From Stenopsyche tienmushanensis (Eukaryota; Arthropoda; Insecta; Trichoptera; Stenopsychidae), in assembly GCA_008973525.1 (NCBI GenBank), contig WACJ01000114.1, forward strand, positions 496,001 to 560,000: a DNA stretch of 64,000 nt, in the 5' to 3' direction. Made by a program: the position numbers and the translations under genes. This document shows positions 23,526 through 35,861 of this stretch, in pieces. The notes beneath the pieces were generated by a model that made no database searches, was not told the DNA's origin, and saw nothing but the letters and a program-made list of their open reading frames with translations. The first letter of the stretch is position 1, and each line of letters opens with the position of its first letter.

Positions 23526-25020
23526 GGACTATTGCAGATGTACTGTACATGTAAATTTTCAATAAAAAAATATGAAAGAAATATAATACACGCTTGTTAT
23601 TCTAAATACAATTCAAATACAACTTATTTTAAACTCTAAATAAATGCCTCTTTTGCTAATGTGAATACGGCGATATTAAATAACGAGTGAAAGTTATTTC
23701 ACGATATTGCTCCTCCGAAGGGCTACGAATATTATTTTGCAGAGATAAAATAAACGCTTAATATCGATCATTTACTGTTGAAAAATATAATATAATTAAT
23801 ATAAATAAATTTAATTGCTGTTCGGTTATTGCGTCGCTAGCCGTACACAGATTGGTTAGGGCCAAATATGCATCAATGGTCGACGTCTGTTTAATGACAT
23901 AACCTACATTCAATTTGTCTGTCTAAATGTGATTCATAGTATTTAAGAAGTGTAGGCATGTAATGTGATTTACGTTACTTTAAAAAGTGAATACATGTGA
24001 TTTAATTTAGTGTATTTTTAGTGATTTGAGAAGAATATACAGGCGATGTAAATGACAGTAGTATCCGATTTTGTTGAAAGTTGATCAAGCAAAGTTGCAA
24101 AATACATTTTTGGTAAGGATTCGAGATGCTGTCAAAATATTAACATGCTATTTTATTACATCGTCATTCTTCAAAATTCATTATGATGCGTTATTTTTAA
24201 CGAGTGACAGATAATCGTTCGCCGCTATTTGAAAATTCGACGCGAGCGCCCCTTGTGTCGAGTGGTCGCACTAATGCCATTCAAATGTCGATAAACGTCA
24301 CTCGATAGTCAATTTGTATAAAAAATGGATTCCCTGGTGAGGAATTGTTCGTTTATATGGTTGAAATGACGCCAGATCACATGCTCTAATACAAATTGCC
24401 AGTTTGTTGTATATTTTCCGAGCGTAGCGTGAACATTGCGCACAAGTGGCGCAGGTGCTCGACTAGTACGAGAGGCTCGTGATATAATAACCCATTATGC
24501 AATCCCTTTACAACTTAACTCCGAATATATTTGTTATGTAATTCTAACGTTTACAGGCCATGAATTTTCGAATCATACCTATACCGGTAATTTTAACTGA
24601 CAATGCGCACAAACAATCAATTAGGTATACACAACAATATGTCCCGTTGAACTACCATTTTAATTTCATCAGTATGCAAATCACAGTGATGCTTTGAAAT
24701 GATTAGCGAAAAAAATCTGATTAATGATATCAAAGATCGATTTAAAACAAGGACAGGCGACCCTTGACCCGCAGGTATGATCTGATCTTGATCCTTTTCA
24801 ACGCCGAAATAAAATGATAATTTGGCCAAAAAACTAGCAAAGACCGCCCTTGTTATAAAAAATGCAAAGATGTGCGCGCATGACAATTTTAACACATTGG
24901 CGGACACAGCAGCATTTAGCAACAAACTTAAGTGGCTCAAAGACTCTCAAACTTTTCTAAATGAGGTAAATTAATTTTGGTGAATAATTCGATTTTGGCG
25001 ATAGTAAAAGTGTTATTTAC
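23526..25020. other. No gene seen
   Basis: The 107-codon minus frame at 24617-24940 has no domain I know and is likely chance. Nothing else is supported. Confidence 0.4.
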
Positions 25021-25149
25021 TTAAGGCGTCTTCTCACTCAAAAAAACGATTTTTATTTTTTTTTTAAATTTTGAAAGTACATATCTTTAAAAATGTTATA
25101 TCGAAATTTCATAAAGATCGGACGAGTCTAACTACATTTTTGGGCGACC

Positions 25150-25370
25150 GTTAGGTGACTACCTGAGAGCACCCGGCTGCATACGTATTGTTCAGACTCA
25201 TGGTGCAAGAAAGTGGTGAAAAACAATCAGATAGAAACTTTTAAATATCTTTCTGCTCTAGCTGAGGATGTTCACGAGGTTTTGAAACCGATTTATGAAG
25301 ATCTTTGGAGGAAATACCCAAAATAACAACGAGTCTTTCAACAGCCGTGTCTGGGCAATTTTTCTGCAAC
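25150..25370 (+). pseudogene. Mutator-like/Kolobok-like transposase remnant
   Basis: Frames give SDSWCKKVVKNNQIETFKYL, then LAEDVHEVLKPIYEDL, then a shifted NNESFNSRVWAIFLQPK. These match the 15590-16140 remnant at the WCK, YEDL and NES-x-NS-x-x-W positions and in the same order. The region after YEDL is deleted, and the frame shifts twice. Confidence 0.65.
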
Positions 25371-25410
25371 CAAAACTTTAAACGCGTTTATCTCAAAACA
25401 AGGTTTTTCG

Positions 25411-25726
25411 GTGGCTTGTTGATGAAATTTCGGAAACAATCCGGCCGATTGTCATGAAATTTGAATGACATATTCTTCATAGTTATGGCTATAGTGCATA
25501 TCATCAGATTTTTGAAATTTTGATTTTAAGTAATTTTTTTTTTTTTACAAAAAACTGCAAAAAAACGCGTTTTTTTTACTTTTTCGTAAAACGTGCGCCA
25601 TTTTGTTATTTTCGCAAATATCAAAAATCTGATGATATGCGCTATAGCCACTGATATACTGAATCTAAAACTGTTTTATTTTTTTGTTTCAAATGACCCA
25701 TCTCGGAGATACCATCAACAAGCCAC
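25411..25726. repeat. Large palindrome inside the TTAA element
   Basis: 25486-25515 and 25621-25650 are inverted copies with 29 of 30 bases matching; 25411-25424 and 25713-25726 are inverted with 14 of 14. Both pairs share the same centre (about 25568). The loop is rich in A and T runs. Confidence 0.85.
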
Positions 25727-25930
25727 GAACATAACATTTCTACACGGGTTTTTCGATGCTACTGTTTTATTATAATAATTGTTCAAAAAAATATTTTTTT
25801 TTTTTATTTACTTGAAAGATGTGTTTATTACATAAGATCCATTTTATCTCATAATTTTAGCGAAAATCCTCGAAAAAAAATCGCGAAAATAACCTTTTTT
25901 TGAGGCGCCTAAAGTGAGAGGACGCCTTAA

Positions 25931-26380
25931 AGGACGGCAAGATTGACCTGAAGACTAAAGAGATCAGCTAAAGAAGACTATTTTGAAGAAACGGAAGGTA
26001 TCCTCTATGCTTCTAGTATAGTAGATTAGGTGTAACTATTGAACTTTTCATTTAATTCGCACATAAACTTCGGTTCAACTTTAAATGCGTTTTTCTTGAA
26101 ACTACATTTTTTAAGCTCAGAAGTGCTCCCACATGCCCTAGATAAGAACTCTTTATGAAATTTGGCAGAAACGTGTGTAATAAACGCCTTTATCGTATAG
26201 ACAACAATTATCCAAAAATATACAGATGTGTTCATTTAATGAACAAAAAACTACAAAAAATGTTGATAAAAAACCAAACTTTTCTTCGATTGCTCACTAT
26301 TTTTTTTATTTTCCAATATTTCTTCCTAATTATATTCTATACTATACACTATATTATACATATTATACAGGGTATGAAAC
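25931..26380 (-). mobile_element. Family K fragment with decayed transposase end
   Basis: 25931-26030 reads GCAAGATTGACCTGAAGAC and GAAGAAACGGAAGGTATCCT, matching the transposase end near 10720-10790 and 55700-55790. It continues with GCACATAAACTTCGGTTCAA, AAATGCGTTTTTCTTGAAAC, and family K up to about 26380, where it breaks off. Confidence 0.7.
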
Positions 26381-27094
26381 TATTTTGCAATCTTGTGATC
26401 TGTAAACCTCGGAATCACCTCACATACACCCACATATGGAAGTTGAATATAATACAATGAAAATTGAATAGGACAATCTGTAACAATAAAAAGTTCAGGA
26501 TTGTTAAAAACCCACAGACAATTAAGGTCATCGATTCAAAACAATATGAAGGAATAATAATCATGTATTTTAGTGATGATTTAACTCCATAAATTGGTTG
26601 ACAATTGCACACAAATTTGAAGTGTCCGTTAAAGCGTTAAAGGGCACACGGGCGCTTGATGATTTTTAATCTGCGTATTGAATTTTGACGGGTCAACGCG
26701 CTCATAAATTCTATTCTTCCCTTCTTGAAAGTGGGCGAACTTGTGCGCTATTTTTATTTTAATGGGACCTCCTAAAAAAGATTTCAATTCCAAAAACATA
26801 TTGACTTCGTCGACGGTCACATATTTATTCTTCCTACATATAATCTATTGTAGTATAATCTAGAACAGCTTGTGCAAATCTTCAAAATCAGTGCTCCATC
26901 CGAGAAACGTTTCACAAAACAATCATATTTAGCGATGAGACCCATTTTTGGACGAATGGATGTGTGAACAAGAAAAATTGGTGGTAAGTTCAACCAGATT
27001 TATTTGAAAAAAGTTATCGAAAATTGGACCTCCCGAATACGCGCCACCAAGCGAAGCCGCAATGGACATTTGAACGACCGTTATATTCCGTACA
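26381..27094. other. No gene seen
   Basis: Short frames only, without domains. Confidence 0.45.
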
Positions 27095-27335
27095 TAACCC
27101 CTTAAAGAGGTAAGACACAATGTTGTATCCGAATTTGAGTGAATCAGAAAGAGCATTCTTGCACGTTGAGCTCGTTGAGTTTGGAGAGTATCTTGCAGGT
27201 CGGAAATTGTGAATGGGAGACAGAGACGGAGAGAATATCTTACGTACATCGTACGATTGTATAGATCGTTAACCCAAATTTATCGACTAATAATGATATG
27301 TGAATGATATAATGAATCGATTTCAAGTGTATTTT
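27095..27335 (+). mobile_element. TTAACCC MITE (family M), left half
   Basis: It begins TAACCCCTTAAAGAGGTAAG, then TTGTATCCGAATTTGAGTGA and the shared GACAGAGACGGAGAGAATAT and TCGACTAATAATGATATG blocks, with the right half missing. The 27161-27215 part differs by a small duplication of the TTGAG repeat. Confidence 0.75.
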
Positions 27336-28084
27336 TTATGCTACATAAAAATATGTACATAAAGATATCTCGCACACGACTTGTTTTATTTACATTTTGA
27401 AATCGAGCGTTCCAATTTTGAGACCCTATAAATATTGCGGTTGTAACGTGAAGTTAAATTGCTCTGACGTGAAAACGCTAATCTCGTGAGTCACCTGATT
27501 TAATCATGAGATTAATGGCAACTTCTTGCGCGCGCAGCCATGAATGGGGTTGGGATCGCGTTTGTTTTATCCTCTTTTTACGGCCAACGCCTTCGTTAGT
27601 CGAAGGCCTTGACCGAAAAAAACTGAAGGCGAAAATATATAGCCAGCTCAAATCAGCTATCTTGATCTCTTTTCCTGACCATCTTCCATATTTATGGCGC
27701 CTCTTCTCCTAATCGATAGTGAACGGATAACGTGCGCTGGTTGATCATAAATCGACCGTCGCGTGTTTAAAAACACCACAGTGTGAAACCGCGGTTAAAG
27801 GTCGCCGATGTAATCTGCGAGGTCAATAGTGATCCCTATCCTCTATTATGTACGTGCTTGTAGTCGCCTTGACCGCGGGAAGACGCATTCTTCCCAACGG
27901 CTTGCAGTCTCGCAGCTGGAGTATCCGACATCCGAAGAAAACAAAGATTTTTTTTTGTTATTTCCTGGCCATTTTTTTCCTCTTTCTCGAATCTTCAATA
28001 ATCCGATTGCGAAAATCGGTCAGTGTCCGCTTGAGATAGGGCGCAGCCCCGAAAGTTGAGAGGGCAGTTGGAGGCTACATTACT
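27336..28084. other. GC-richer patch without an assigned gene
   Basis: 27510-28080 is richer in G and C than its surroundings (CGCGCGCAGCC, GGCCAACGCCTTCG, TGACCGCGGGAAGACGC). Several short frames overlap, with no domain. It may be an old exon or promoter or part of an unrecognised transposon. Confidence 0.35.
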
Positions 28085-28990
28085 GAGAGCTGTGAACGAC
28101 AAAAAAACCCATCTTACAAAACACTGGTCTGAAGACATCCCAGACATAACTATAAATGAAATTAAATTGGCCCTTTAACAATTAAAAAATAACAAAGCCC
28201 CTGACAAAGCATATAAAGTATTCTCTAGAATTATAACTAATAGGCTGACGGTTTGACAAATTTCATCCTCGAGAACAGGCTGTATTTGGAAAAGGCACTG
28301 AGACAAATCATCCAGAAAACCGAAAAATATAATCAGCCACTCAGTCTTGCCTTTGTAAATTATGAAAGGGCATTTGACTCAATTGAAACCTGGGCAGCTT
28401 TAGAGACACTACAATGCTGCAATATATATATATACATAGTTGATCAAATCTCTATATAACGCTGTAACGATGATGGTTCAACTCCATGACAACATTAATT
28501 TTTAGAAAATATGTCAAGCAGGCCGATGTTATACCTCCTAAGCTTTTCACAGACGCTTTGGAAGATGTGTTTAAACTTCTATCTTAGAAAAGTGTGGAAT
28601 AAATATAAACGGACATTTAGCAGATGACATAGTATTAATAGCCGAATCACCTGCAAAAGCTTTAAGAGATGCTAAACGATCTAAATGAAGCGTCAAACAA
28701 AATTGGTCTGAAAATGAGCATGGATAAAACCAAAGCTATGATAAACGGTCACGTTCTCAGATCGATTAGAATCTGGGATGATAGAATTTTACAAAAAAAA
28801 AACGACAGATGAACATCACCAATATAAGGCATTTAAGCAATGCGTCCTTTCTATGTTAATTTACGGAGCATAGACGTAAAATCCAACAGCAGGCCTTCCA
28901 CACAGAATAAAGGTCGCCCAATGTGCCATGGAGAAATCTATGATCAGAGTGTCATCAAAAGATAGAATCAGAAATGAGTACATCCGAAGA
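28085..28990 (+). pseudogene. RTE-type non-LTR retrotransposon, reverse transcriptase remnant
   Basis: In order on the + strand: EDIPDITINEIKLAL, stop, QLKNNKAPD (the start of RT domain 2), an internal deletion, FSRIITNRL, then ENRLYLEKALRQIIQKTEKY and QPLSLAFVNYERAFDSIETW (the AFxDxxKAFDS block; the catalytic Asp is Asn here), then a HLADDIVLIAE stretch (the YADDIVL box), then RVAQCAMEKSMIRVSSKDRI and RNEYIRRRT (the RTE C-terminal region). The order fits RTE-clade RT. Deletions, frameshifts and stops make it dead. Confidence 0.8.
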
Positions 28991-29054
28991 AGAACTCGAG
29001 AATTGGTACACTTAACCGCTAAAGGAGTACTATCACAGGGCCTGGGACCCCCCC

Positions 29055-29112
29055 TCCACTATTCAGAAAGAGCACTCTTGCACATTGAGCTCAGAGACAG
29101 ACAGAGAGAACT
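29055..29112 (+). repeat. Short family M MITE fragment
   Basis: CTATTCAGAAAGAGCACTCT then GCACATTGAGCTCAGAGACA match the inner left block of family M. A similar crumb lies at 39203-39238. Confidence 0.55.
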
Positions 29113-30454
29113 TAGTTGATACTTGAACTTGGACTGATAACATCAGAAGAAGAACCGCGTTATTTTTAAGCAACTGGACTGGAAGAACTGAACTATAATA
29201 CTTTGAAGACCCTTGTGTTCATAAATAATCCTTTGTTAGCGACACATTTTTAAAAACATACAACGCTGTGAAAATCATAGAAGATCCTGCAAAAAGCCAA
29301 TAAAAAATTGAACATTCCAAAATATAATGAAGATTGATTGGATTTTGCATGCAAAAGGATCGCAGATCTTGCCATGGCGCATTACAAAGATTGAATCGTC
29401 ATTCTTTGATCGAGCATCCGATCTTCCATGACTTTTTTGCAATCGCCCATAATTAATCTGGCATCAACGCCATACACAAAATAAACTCGAGAACGCATTA
29501 TCTATTTAAGAAATCCGACCAACAATTATGGATGACGATTAAGCCTTTTTTCTCACGCCCACAGCTACACCCACCGGAGGCGACTACGTGTCTTGGACCA
29601 CAAATTTTGGTACTTCGTTGTTATTCTCAGCTCGAACGTTCATTTTATCGATACATTTTCGTAATTGAGTGTTTCTATGTTATTATTTCATATTTAGAAA
29701 AAAAAAGCCGCCGACTGGTTTTTCAATACGGGCAAAACCGCCTTCTGCTACAAATATATACGGAAGTGAGATAATAGAACTCCAAGTTGCCTTTAAAATA
29801 AATATGGTTTGATTTCCAAATCATTGGTATCGAGAGTCAACGTGTATTGAACATTTGACCAGCATTTGATGATTGAGGAATGTAAGATTATTATAATTTA
29901 AGGGAGTCCACAATGAAGCATAAATTGATAGTCAATCTAGTTCCAAATTTATATAAGTATTTTTTGCATAAAGCGAATAGCGACAAATTAAATCACGTTG
30001 CAACTACCCTTTGAAGTAGGCCATCCTACGAATGTCGAGGATAACTTCATTATATCATCTTCCATAAGAAATTGTCTTACATCTTCTCAGTTGGTTGCAA
30101 AATAAAATGAAACCAGATGATCTGTCGGTGTCTACTGTGAAAAGGCGCTTGAATTCATATGGACTGAAGAAAACCTAATTAAGCAAGTTGAATAGACTGC
30201 TCTGGGAACAAAAAACATTAAAATCGGGAAATTGCTATCTTGCAAATATATGGCAAATGAATCCAAATTTGAATTTTTTGGCTCAACGAGAAGAATTTCC
30301 GTTCGCCGAATAAAATCGGAACGTATTTCAGAAGTGTGAAATGTATGTGGGGTTGTTTTGGAGGTAAAAATGCTAGGGATATTAAATAAACGACGAAATA
30401 ACAAGGCTTCGAACAGCCACATTGCACTGTACTCATACAGTGAATAGTCGATGC
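29113..30454. other. No gene seen
   Basis: The longest minus frame (30132-30569) runs through a MITE and has no domain. Confidence 0.45.
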
Positions 30455-30605
30455 TTAACCCTTTTGGTAGTGAGCTAATTTTAAAATCGTTCGTATAGAT
30501 CCACTTATCTGTCAGGACCGCGCAGCATGTATGAAGCTTGTATATAAATAAAAACTGTCGATAGCGCACAATATTCGTTCATTTATTCGCGCAAATATAA
30601 TTAAT
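30455..30605 (-). mobile_element. TTAACCC MITE (family M), right-end fragment
   Basis: It begins with TTAACCCTTTTGGTAGTGAG and continues AATTTTAAAATCGTTCG, CCACTTATCTGTCAGGACCG, CAGCATGTATGAAGCTTG and CGATAGCGCACAATATTCG. This is the MITE's right terminus read on the minus strand. Confidence 0.75.
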
Positions 30606-30645
30606 ACAATCGCAAACGCAAATATAATTAATACAAGCATCGAGT

Positions 30646-30917
30646 GTTTCGTCATTTAGTCTGGATCTGATTTTGGAAGCCAGGCAACTTGCTGCTGAAA
30701 ATGCACGCTCGGCGTCCACACCCGATTTCCCGACAAATTATTTATTTCCGTCGCTGGAGATGAATACTTATATACTATAATACTTTGATGTGATTCATAA
30801 TTATATTACGGAGGAATACAAAAATTCTGAACCCCGTATCTAATATATTTCATAGCGATATTCCCATTATTAGGGTCGAGGTGTAGTAAATACATCACCG
30901 GTAGGGAAAGGTTATGT
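30646..30917 (-). mobile_element. hAT family A fragment
   Basis: It contains the hATC-coding strand in reverse (GTTTCGTCATTTAGTCTGGA, TTGCTGCTGAAAATGCACGC) joined to the AATTATTTATTTCCGTCGCT and CACCGGTAGGGAAAGG blocks. An internal deletion removes the middle, and both ends are absent. Confidence 0.75.
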
Positions 30918-31389
30918 GTGTGAACCCACGTGCCGACACCGGGCTCGTAGAAAAAAAGGATGCTTTTTTTATGAATCACTGTAATTCGATCGCAAATACG
31001 CGACTGGACTCCTCAAAGGGATACAAGGATATTAACACCGCCCACAATTTGCGAACCTCGTAAATGACATAGTTTCATTATCATTTGCAATTGACCCTCG
31101 ACAAAAAATCATGCTGTTTTAGCTGGGTGGGTCCGTGCCATAAAAAATATAATATAGGAGGTAGGTATGTTTGACCTTATTTTGAAAAAATACTTTTGTA
31201 TTTATAAAACTGTATGAAAGGGTATCTTAAAAGCGTTCTTGAAGGTGCTATGTAAATCCATCAAGATCGTTTCAAACCATTTTATCTGCGGATTAACTTA
31301 TTTTAGTCTTGCACAGAAGCCCCGATATGCTTCAAGCATTGATGGCGCACCAAAATTACTGACGCTGTGATATTGATTCTAAGAAGAAT
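30918..31389. other. No gene seen
   Basis: No supported frame. Confidence 0.4.
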
Positions 31390-31740
31390 AATTTCTTCTA
31401 CTTATTTTGGTGTCAATAACCATTATTGTTATGTATTTGAATTTATCAACGAAAAAACCACTTCCAAGCGGCTCAATATTAGCCTTCTGACAGTTCGTGT
31501 GGCACCCACTTGTCCAGCATTTTTATCTTCCCTATTTCGACATTATTTTTGCCCTTTTCGAATTACTCTTTCACAAATCGATCCTTCTCCGAATGCTCAG
31601 TTAATATTTCCACATGTTTTTACTGCATTGTGCCCCAATTTGAACGCATACAAAAAGCTAGAGGTTTTATTTTTGTTGACGCCATTCCTTTGAAAATCAT
31701 TGAAAACAATAAAAATGTCTCAATATTTAAAGGTAATTAA
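31390..31740 (-). pseudogene. mariner-type transposase remnant (WVPHEL motif)
   Basis: The minus strand reads NVEIGKIKMLDKWVPHELSE, matching the mariner block IGKVKKLDKWVPHELSE that closes the DNA-binding half of the transposase. Upstream AFGEGSICERVIRKGKNN is less clear. The catalytic part is missing or scrambled. 23163-23500 is an inverse relative of this segment. The + strand frames at 31367-31740 are shadows of it. Confidence 0.7.
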
Positions 31741-34100
31741 AGAATATATTACCTTTTTCAATTTCAAATAGTCGAACAAATAGGCGAACACGAACCCGAT
31801 AGGAGGTTCGAAATGTCGGATACAGGTTAGCTCCAATTTTGCCTTTTTAAAAAACATGTATAAGTATATAAAATATTTGAATACTTTGCCAATTTCATAT
31901 TACGGCACAGTGGTGAAAGAGCACTGCTTTAGCAATCGTATAAGGACTGTTTGTCTGTAAAATGATTGTATAAAACGCTGAACGACGAGTTTGTAGTTTG
32001 GGAAACACTGGTTTAGTGTATGCCTAATGCGTTGGGGGCCTCTCGTATTTGATCGAATGATAAAATTATCCACGTGAAAGTTTTGAAACCGAGCTGGAAA
32101 GTTTGACGTTTCCGTAAGCTCAGCATGATCACGTCGCACGAATAATACAGTTTGCTTGTCACAAAGTGATGAAACGTCGAGACACATCTTTTGAGACTTC
32201 ACATCATTCAGAAGGCTTCTTGTGTGAGAAAATTCGCACATAAAAGTTTTCTGATATGAAGCTTACATATTAATATGGCGACATTTCGCAACGCAGCGAA
32301 ATTTGCCTACCTTATCTCCGATGCAAATCTGTAATAGTATTTTTTTTATTATTTTAAGATTGAGAGATTGGAGTAGTCGTTGAGTTTTATGTGCATGCTC
32401 CCAAACTAACGAATTGTCATGATGAAGTTATTGTTGTGCCCATTAAGAACAAGGGACGTGATGGACCGTAATTGCCAAAGCACGAAGTCTACATTTCTTG
32501 ATTTTGACATATCGACGCTCAAACTTTAGATCGATCTTTTTTAACCTTTAGATTATTGAATAATCCATACCGAAATTCCACATATTTACTTATCAACAGA
32601 AAATATCAACGATGTCAACGAATATCTGTATTTATACAATTGAGCTTTTGAAGTTTTGATTGCTCATGAAGTATATCTTTTCGAAATAAAAATAGGCCTA
32701 AAAGAAAGCTAATAGTACTAATTTGTTAAACATCTAATCAATAGCTCTAAAAAAACAATAAATTTATTGTTAATACTAGTGAAATCGTATTAGGGAATCG
32801 GGCATATCGAGGGGCCAAAGATCAGAATTTGAAGACGAAGAAAATATTGTTCAAGAAGGGGATCCGCGGACTACATAAGTTTAAGTATCGCTGCTTTGGT
32901 TTATTACCAAGTTCAGTGTTAAAAAAATGCTGTTAATTGCGTTAAAATTTGTTCACAAAACGTCTGTCTACTCGACCTTCAAGAAAACAAGAAAGTAATG
33001 GTCCAGAAACACTAGGCCCAATTGATTCATCATTCAATGCCAATGCGTATATTTAAGCCTTCTAATTTAAAAACTTTTAATTTTGAACAATTAGAATGAG
33101 TTTTCTGGAGTACATGAATCTGCAACAATTGCCGTGTACCAATGACCCTGATTTTCATTTTTCACTTTGTTATTTTTGTTGTGCAGGAGATTTTCTGTAT
33201 TTTTTCCAGTTCCAAAGATCGTGCTTATGTCGTGCTAATGAAGTACTTTTGGATATACAATATTTCCCGTGTGGTGCGTACCGTCTGATTATAAATGAGA
33301 AGGGCTTGAACAACCCACATAGAGCTATCCATGTGAGAAGCATGCACGCATACCCTGTGTGCACCGGAAACTGCACACGTTCAAATAGTTAAAACCAATG
33401 CGTTTGTAAAACCATAACTTTTTTAATACGTCTAGGACTATGACGATTGTTATACTATACACGAATGCTCTTGAATGACAAATATTCAAAACAGTTGATC
33501 CGCATAAAAGCTAGTTTGTTTGAAACCGAAACGATAGATCATTAATGGCGTGTGGTAATCGCGAAAGTGCAAACTTTGCGTCCGCTTTGAAAGCCCTCAT
33601 AAGCACACACGTTGGAAATTAATATGCATAATGAATATTTATAGTCGCCTTCAACTTTAAAAGCTCGTTATGGCGCCGTTTTACGCAATCGATCACAAAG
33701 GCAAATGTCACAATTCGCTTTACGTCCAGGTCGTGTCTTAGTCGTTCTTCTTTTGCCAGGCACAAGAAAACGCTCTTATGTATGCACATAATTTAATTTT
33801 TTTTTCTTCTTCCTTTTGTGATTTTTCGACGGCTTTGTTCAAATTCTATTGTCGATACGCGTGTTGGAAAAAAAAAACGATGTGCCGCAAATATGTCTTT
33901 GGACACCGTGGCGAATGATGAATTACATGGAATTGGGGCTTCGCGTGAAATGTATTTGATCATCATTGTTTATTAATTTGCTTCTTTGAAACCTAATGCA
34001 ATCAAGAGGTCGTTCTAATGACACAACACTTAAAATTCCATCCAACAACCACCGAAGCTTCTAAACCCATGTTAACCATGACAAAGTAGCATCTATACAA
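31741..34100. other. No gene seen; one short repeat
   Basis: It includes the 33323-33385 copy of the 19369 repeat. Frames at 31900-32241 and 33096-33392 have no domain. Confidence 0.45.
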
Positions 34101-34675
34101 TTAAGGGACGTTTCTACCTTGTTGGGCCTAAAAGTGATCGGTTTTTTAACATTTTTTTATGCGAAAAGTATTTAATATAGAATATTGATATCTAGTATGT
34201 CGATTATGCGATCTTTATTGAACATAAAAATATTTTTTAAGTTTGACAAAGTATAGTAGTGGGAGTGGGGGGAGCCACATATGTCGATGGACGAGCGATG
34301 ACATTCTTCACCATGGAAGTCCCAAGTCCTGAACAGATGATTTGTAGCAAAAAAATTAAATATATTTTTACTTTGTATAATATTGTGTATAGCTTAGACT
34401 ACAATTAAAAATAAATATTGAAAAATAAAAAACTAATGAGCGATCAAAAAAAAGTTTGCGTTTTTACCAACGTTTTTTGTAGTTTTTTGTTCATTGAATA
34501 AACACTTTTATACATGTACAGATAATTGTAGTCTATACGATGAAGACGTTTATTATACACGTGCTTGCCAAATTTCATAAAGAATTCTCATCTAAGGAAT
34601 GTGGGAGCACTTCCATGAGCTTTGAAAAAGTAGTTTCGAGAAAAATGCGTTTAAACGCGTAGAAACGACCCTTAA
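34101..34675 (+). mobile_element. Complete family K element bounded by TTAA
   Basis: TTAA (34101-34104) is followed by GGGACGTTTCTAC; the right end, inverted, is GGGTCGTTTCTAC before TTAA (34672-34675). The unit between the TTAA copies is 567 bases. It is non-coding and is the best reference copy for the arms at 1, 3262, 10835, 11400, 25931, 48675 and 55225. The subterminal AACGCGTAGAAACGACCC and AGAAAAATGCGTTTAAACGC are GC-richer than the core. Confidence 0.85.
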
Positions 34676-35861
34676 ATCATCTCAAAAGTTAGATGTGATG
34701 CCATATATATATATATATAATATGTTCTATGCATATCAAATCAAATATTGAATAAATGATCTGCACAAAATTCCTGTGTGAGAAGAATGTGAACTTTTTT
34801 AGATCATATGAGAATCGTTTACCAAATCAAGATATGGTGTTTATCTACATAGCAATGATTTTCTTCAAATGCAATTGAAAGGGCTGATATAGCAGCCGTA
34901 GTTTTATTACCAAATTTATCTGAGCTGAAGATAGTCTGATAGCTCTGTTTTTTCATGATTTATGTTTCTTAGAATCAGATCTTCTACACTTACGAGCTAT
35001 AATGCTTCATTACACGATAAGAATTTTTTTTATTGAGGAAATTCAGAAAACTTGTCGATAACCGGTTCATAATAAATCATCTTCTCTCATCATTTGCGAT
35101 GTCGTAATGAAACACGAGCACGCGTGAAAATCATTTTTTGCCATACATAAATCGCATAAGAATGGTGCGTTTTCGTCATCGTGCATAATTTCTGTTGTTC
35201 CTTGTTTTTTTTTCCCCCCCCCAATGCAGTTTCGAATCGATAGAGGCTAAATTGTTCGTTGAACTGGGCGTAACTCTAATTCAATAATGATTCTTGGATT
35301 TTGAACAGTGAATTGGTTACTCTTACTGTGCGTAAGAAATTAAATAGACACTTTCAACGATTGCGTAAATTATGGTTTAGGTATTTTATTCTCTCATTCA
35401 ATTGGCTAATGGTACTTAGATTTCTTCTTGTGCAATGTTTTAAAGGCACATTATTACAAAATTTAAAATTCCTACAAAAAAGTACGCCTTTTGAATTAAC
35501 AACTCTATTGAAACAACTTTCGACTGTAAATTTGGTAGGGTTTAATTATGGCGGATTTAACACTGAGTTTAAGTTTGAGACCTTCTGGACCCTCGATATA
35601 CACGTTCTCCTATTAAGATTTCAGATTCAGATATTCTGTAGGCAGATATATATATATATCGAAAGATCCATAGTTTGAATCATCAAACTAGAGGATGAAT
35701 CTATTCCCAAATTTACTAGGTTAAATAAACGAAGATGGAGATATAACACTGCCAGTGTAGGGACATAGATCAAGAAAAACTAGATTTCGTGTACTTCAGA
35801 TTGCGCTTTCCAGTAAAATCAACAGTCGTCTCTTCTGTCTTCTGAAGAGAACTCTTCTATC
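34676..35861. other. No gene seen
   Basis: The 125-codon + frame at 35301-35678 is Leu/Phe-rich without a known domain and runs into an AT microsatellite; probably chance. Confidence 0.4.

Larger units (their letters stand above)
25021..25930 (+). mobile_element. TTAA-bounded element with transposase remnant and internal palindrome
   Basis: The left end is TTAA then GGCGTCTTCTCACT; the right end, inverted, is TTAA then GGCGTCCTCTCACT, one mismatch in 14. Inside are a transposase remnant (25150-25350), the motif AACGCGTTTATCTCAAAAC, and a palindrome centred near 25568. It sits directly beside family K sequence (25931-26380) that carries the same transposase group's C-terminus, so it may have jumped into that element. 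Confidence 0.75.

Noticed and set aside
24617..24940. 107-codon minus frame
   Set aside because: No known domain, no splice sites in suitable places, ordinary composition; kept only as a note.
30132..30569. 145-codon frame on the minus strand
   Set aside because: It runs out of a family M MITE fragment into unrelated DNA, with no domain or splice support.
31367..31740. 108- and 76-codon + frames
   Set aside because: Shadows of the minus-strand mariner remnant with its WVPHEL motif.
35301..35678. 125-codon + frame
   Set aside because: Leu/Phe-rich chance frame ending in an AT microsatellite; no domain.
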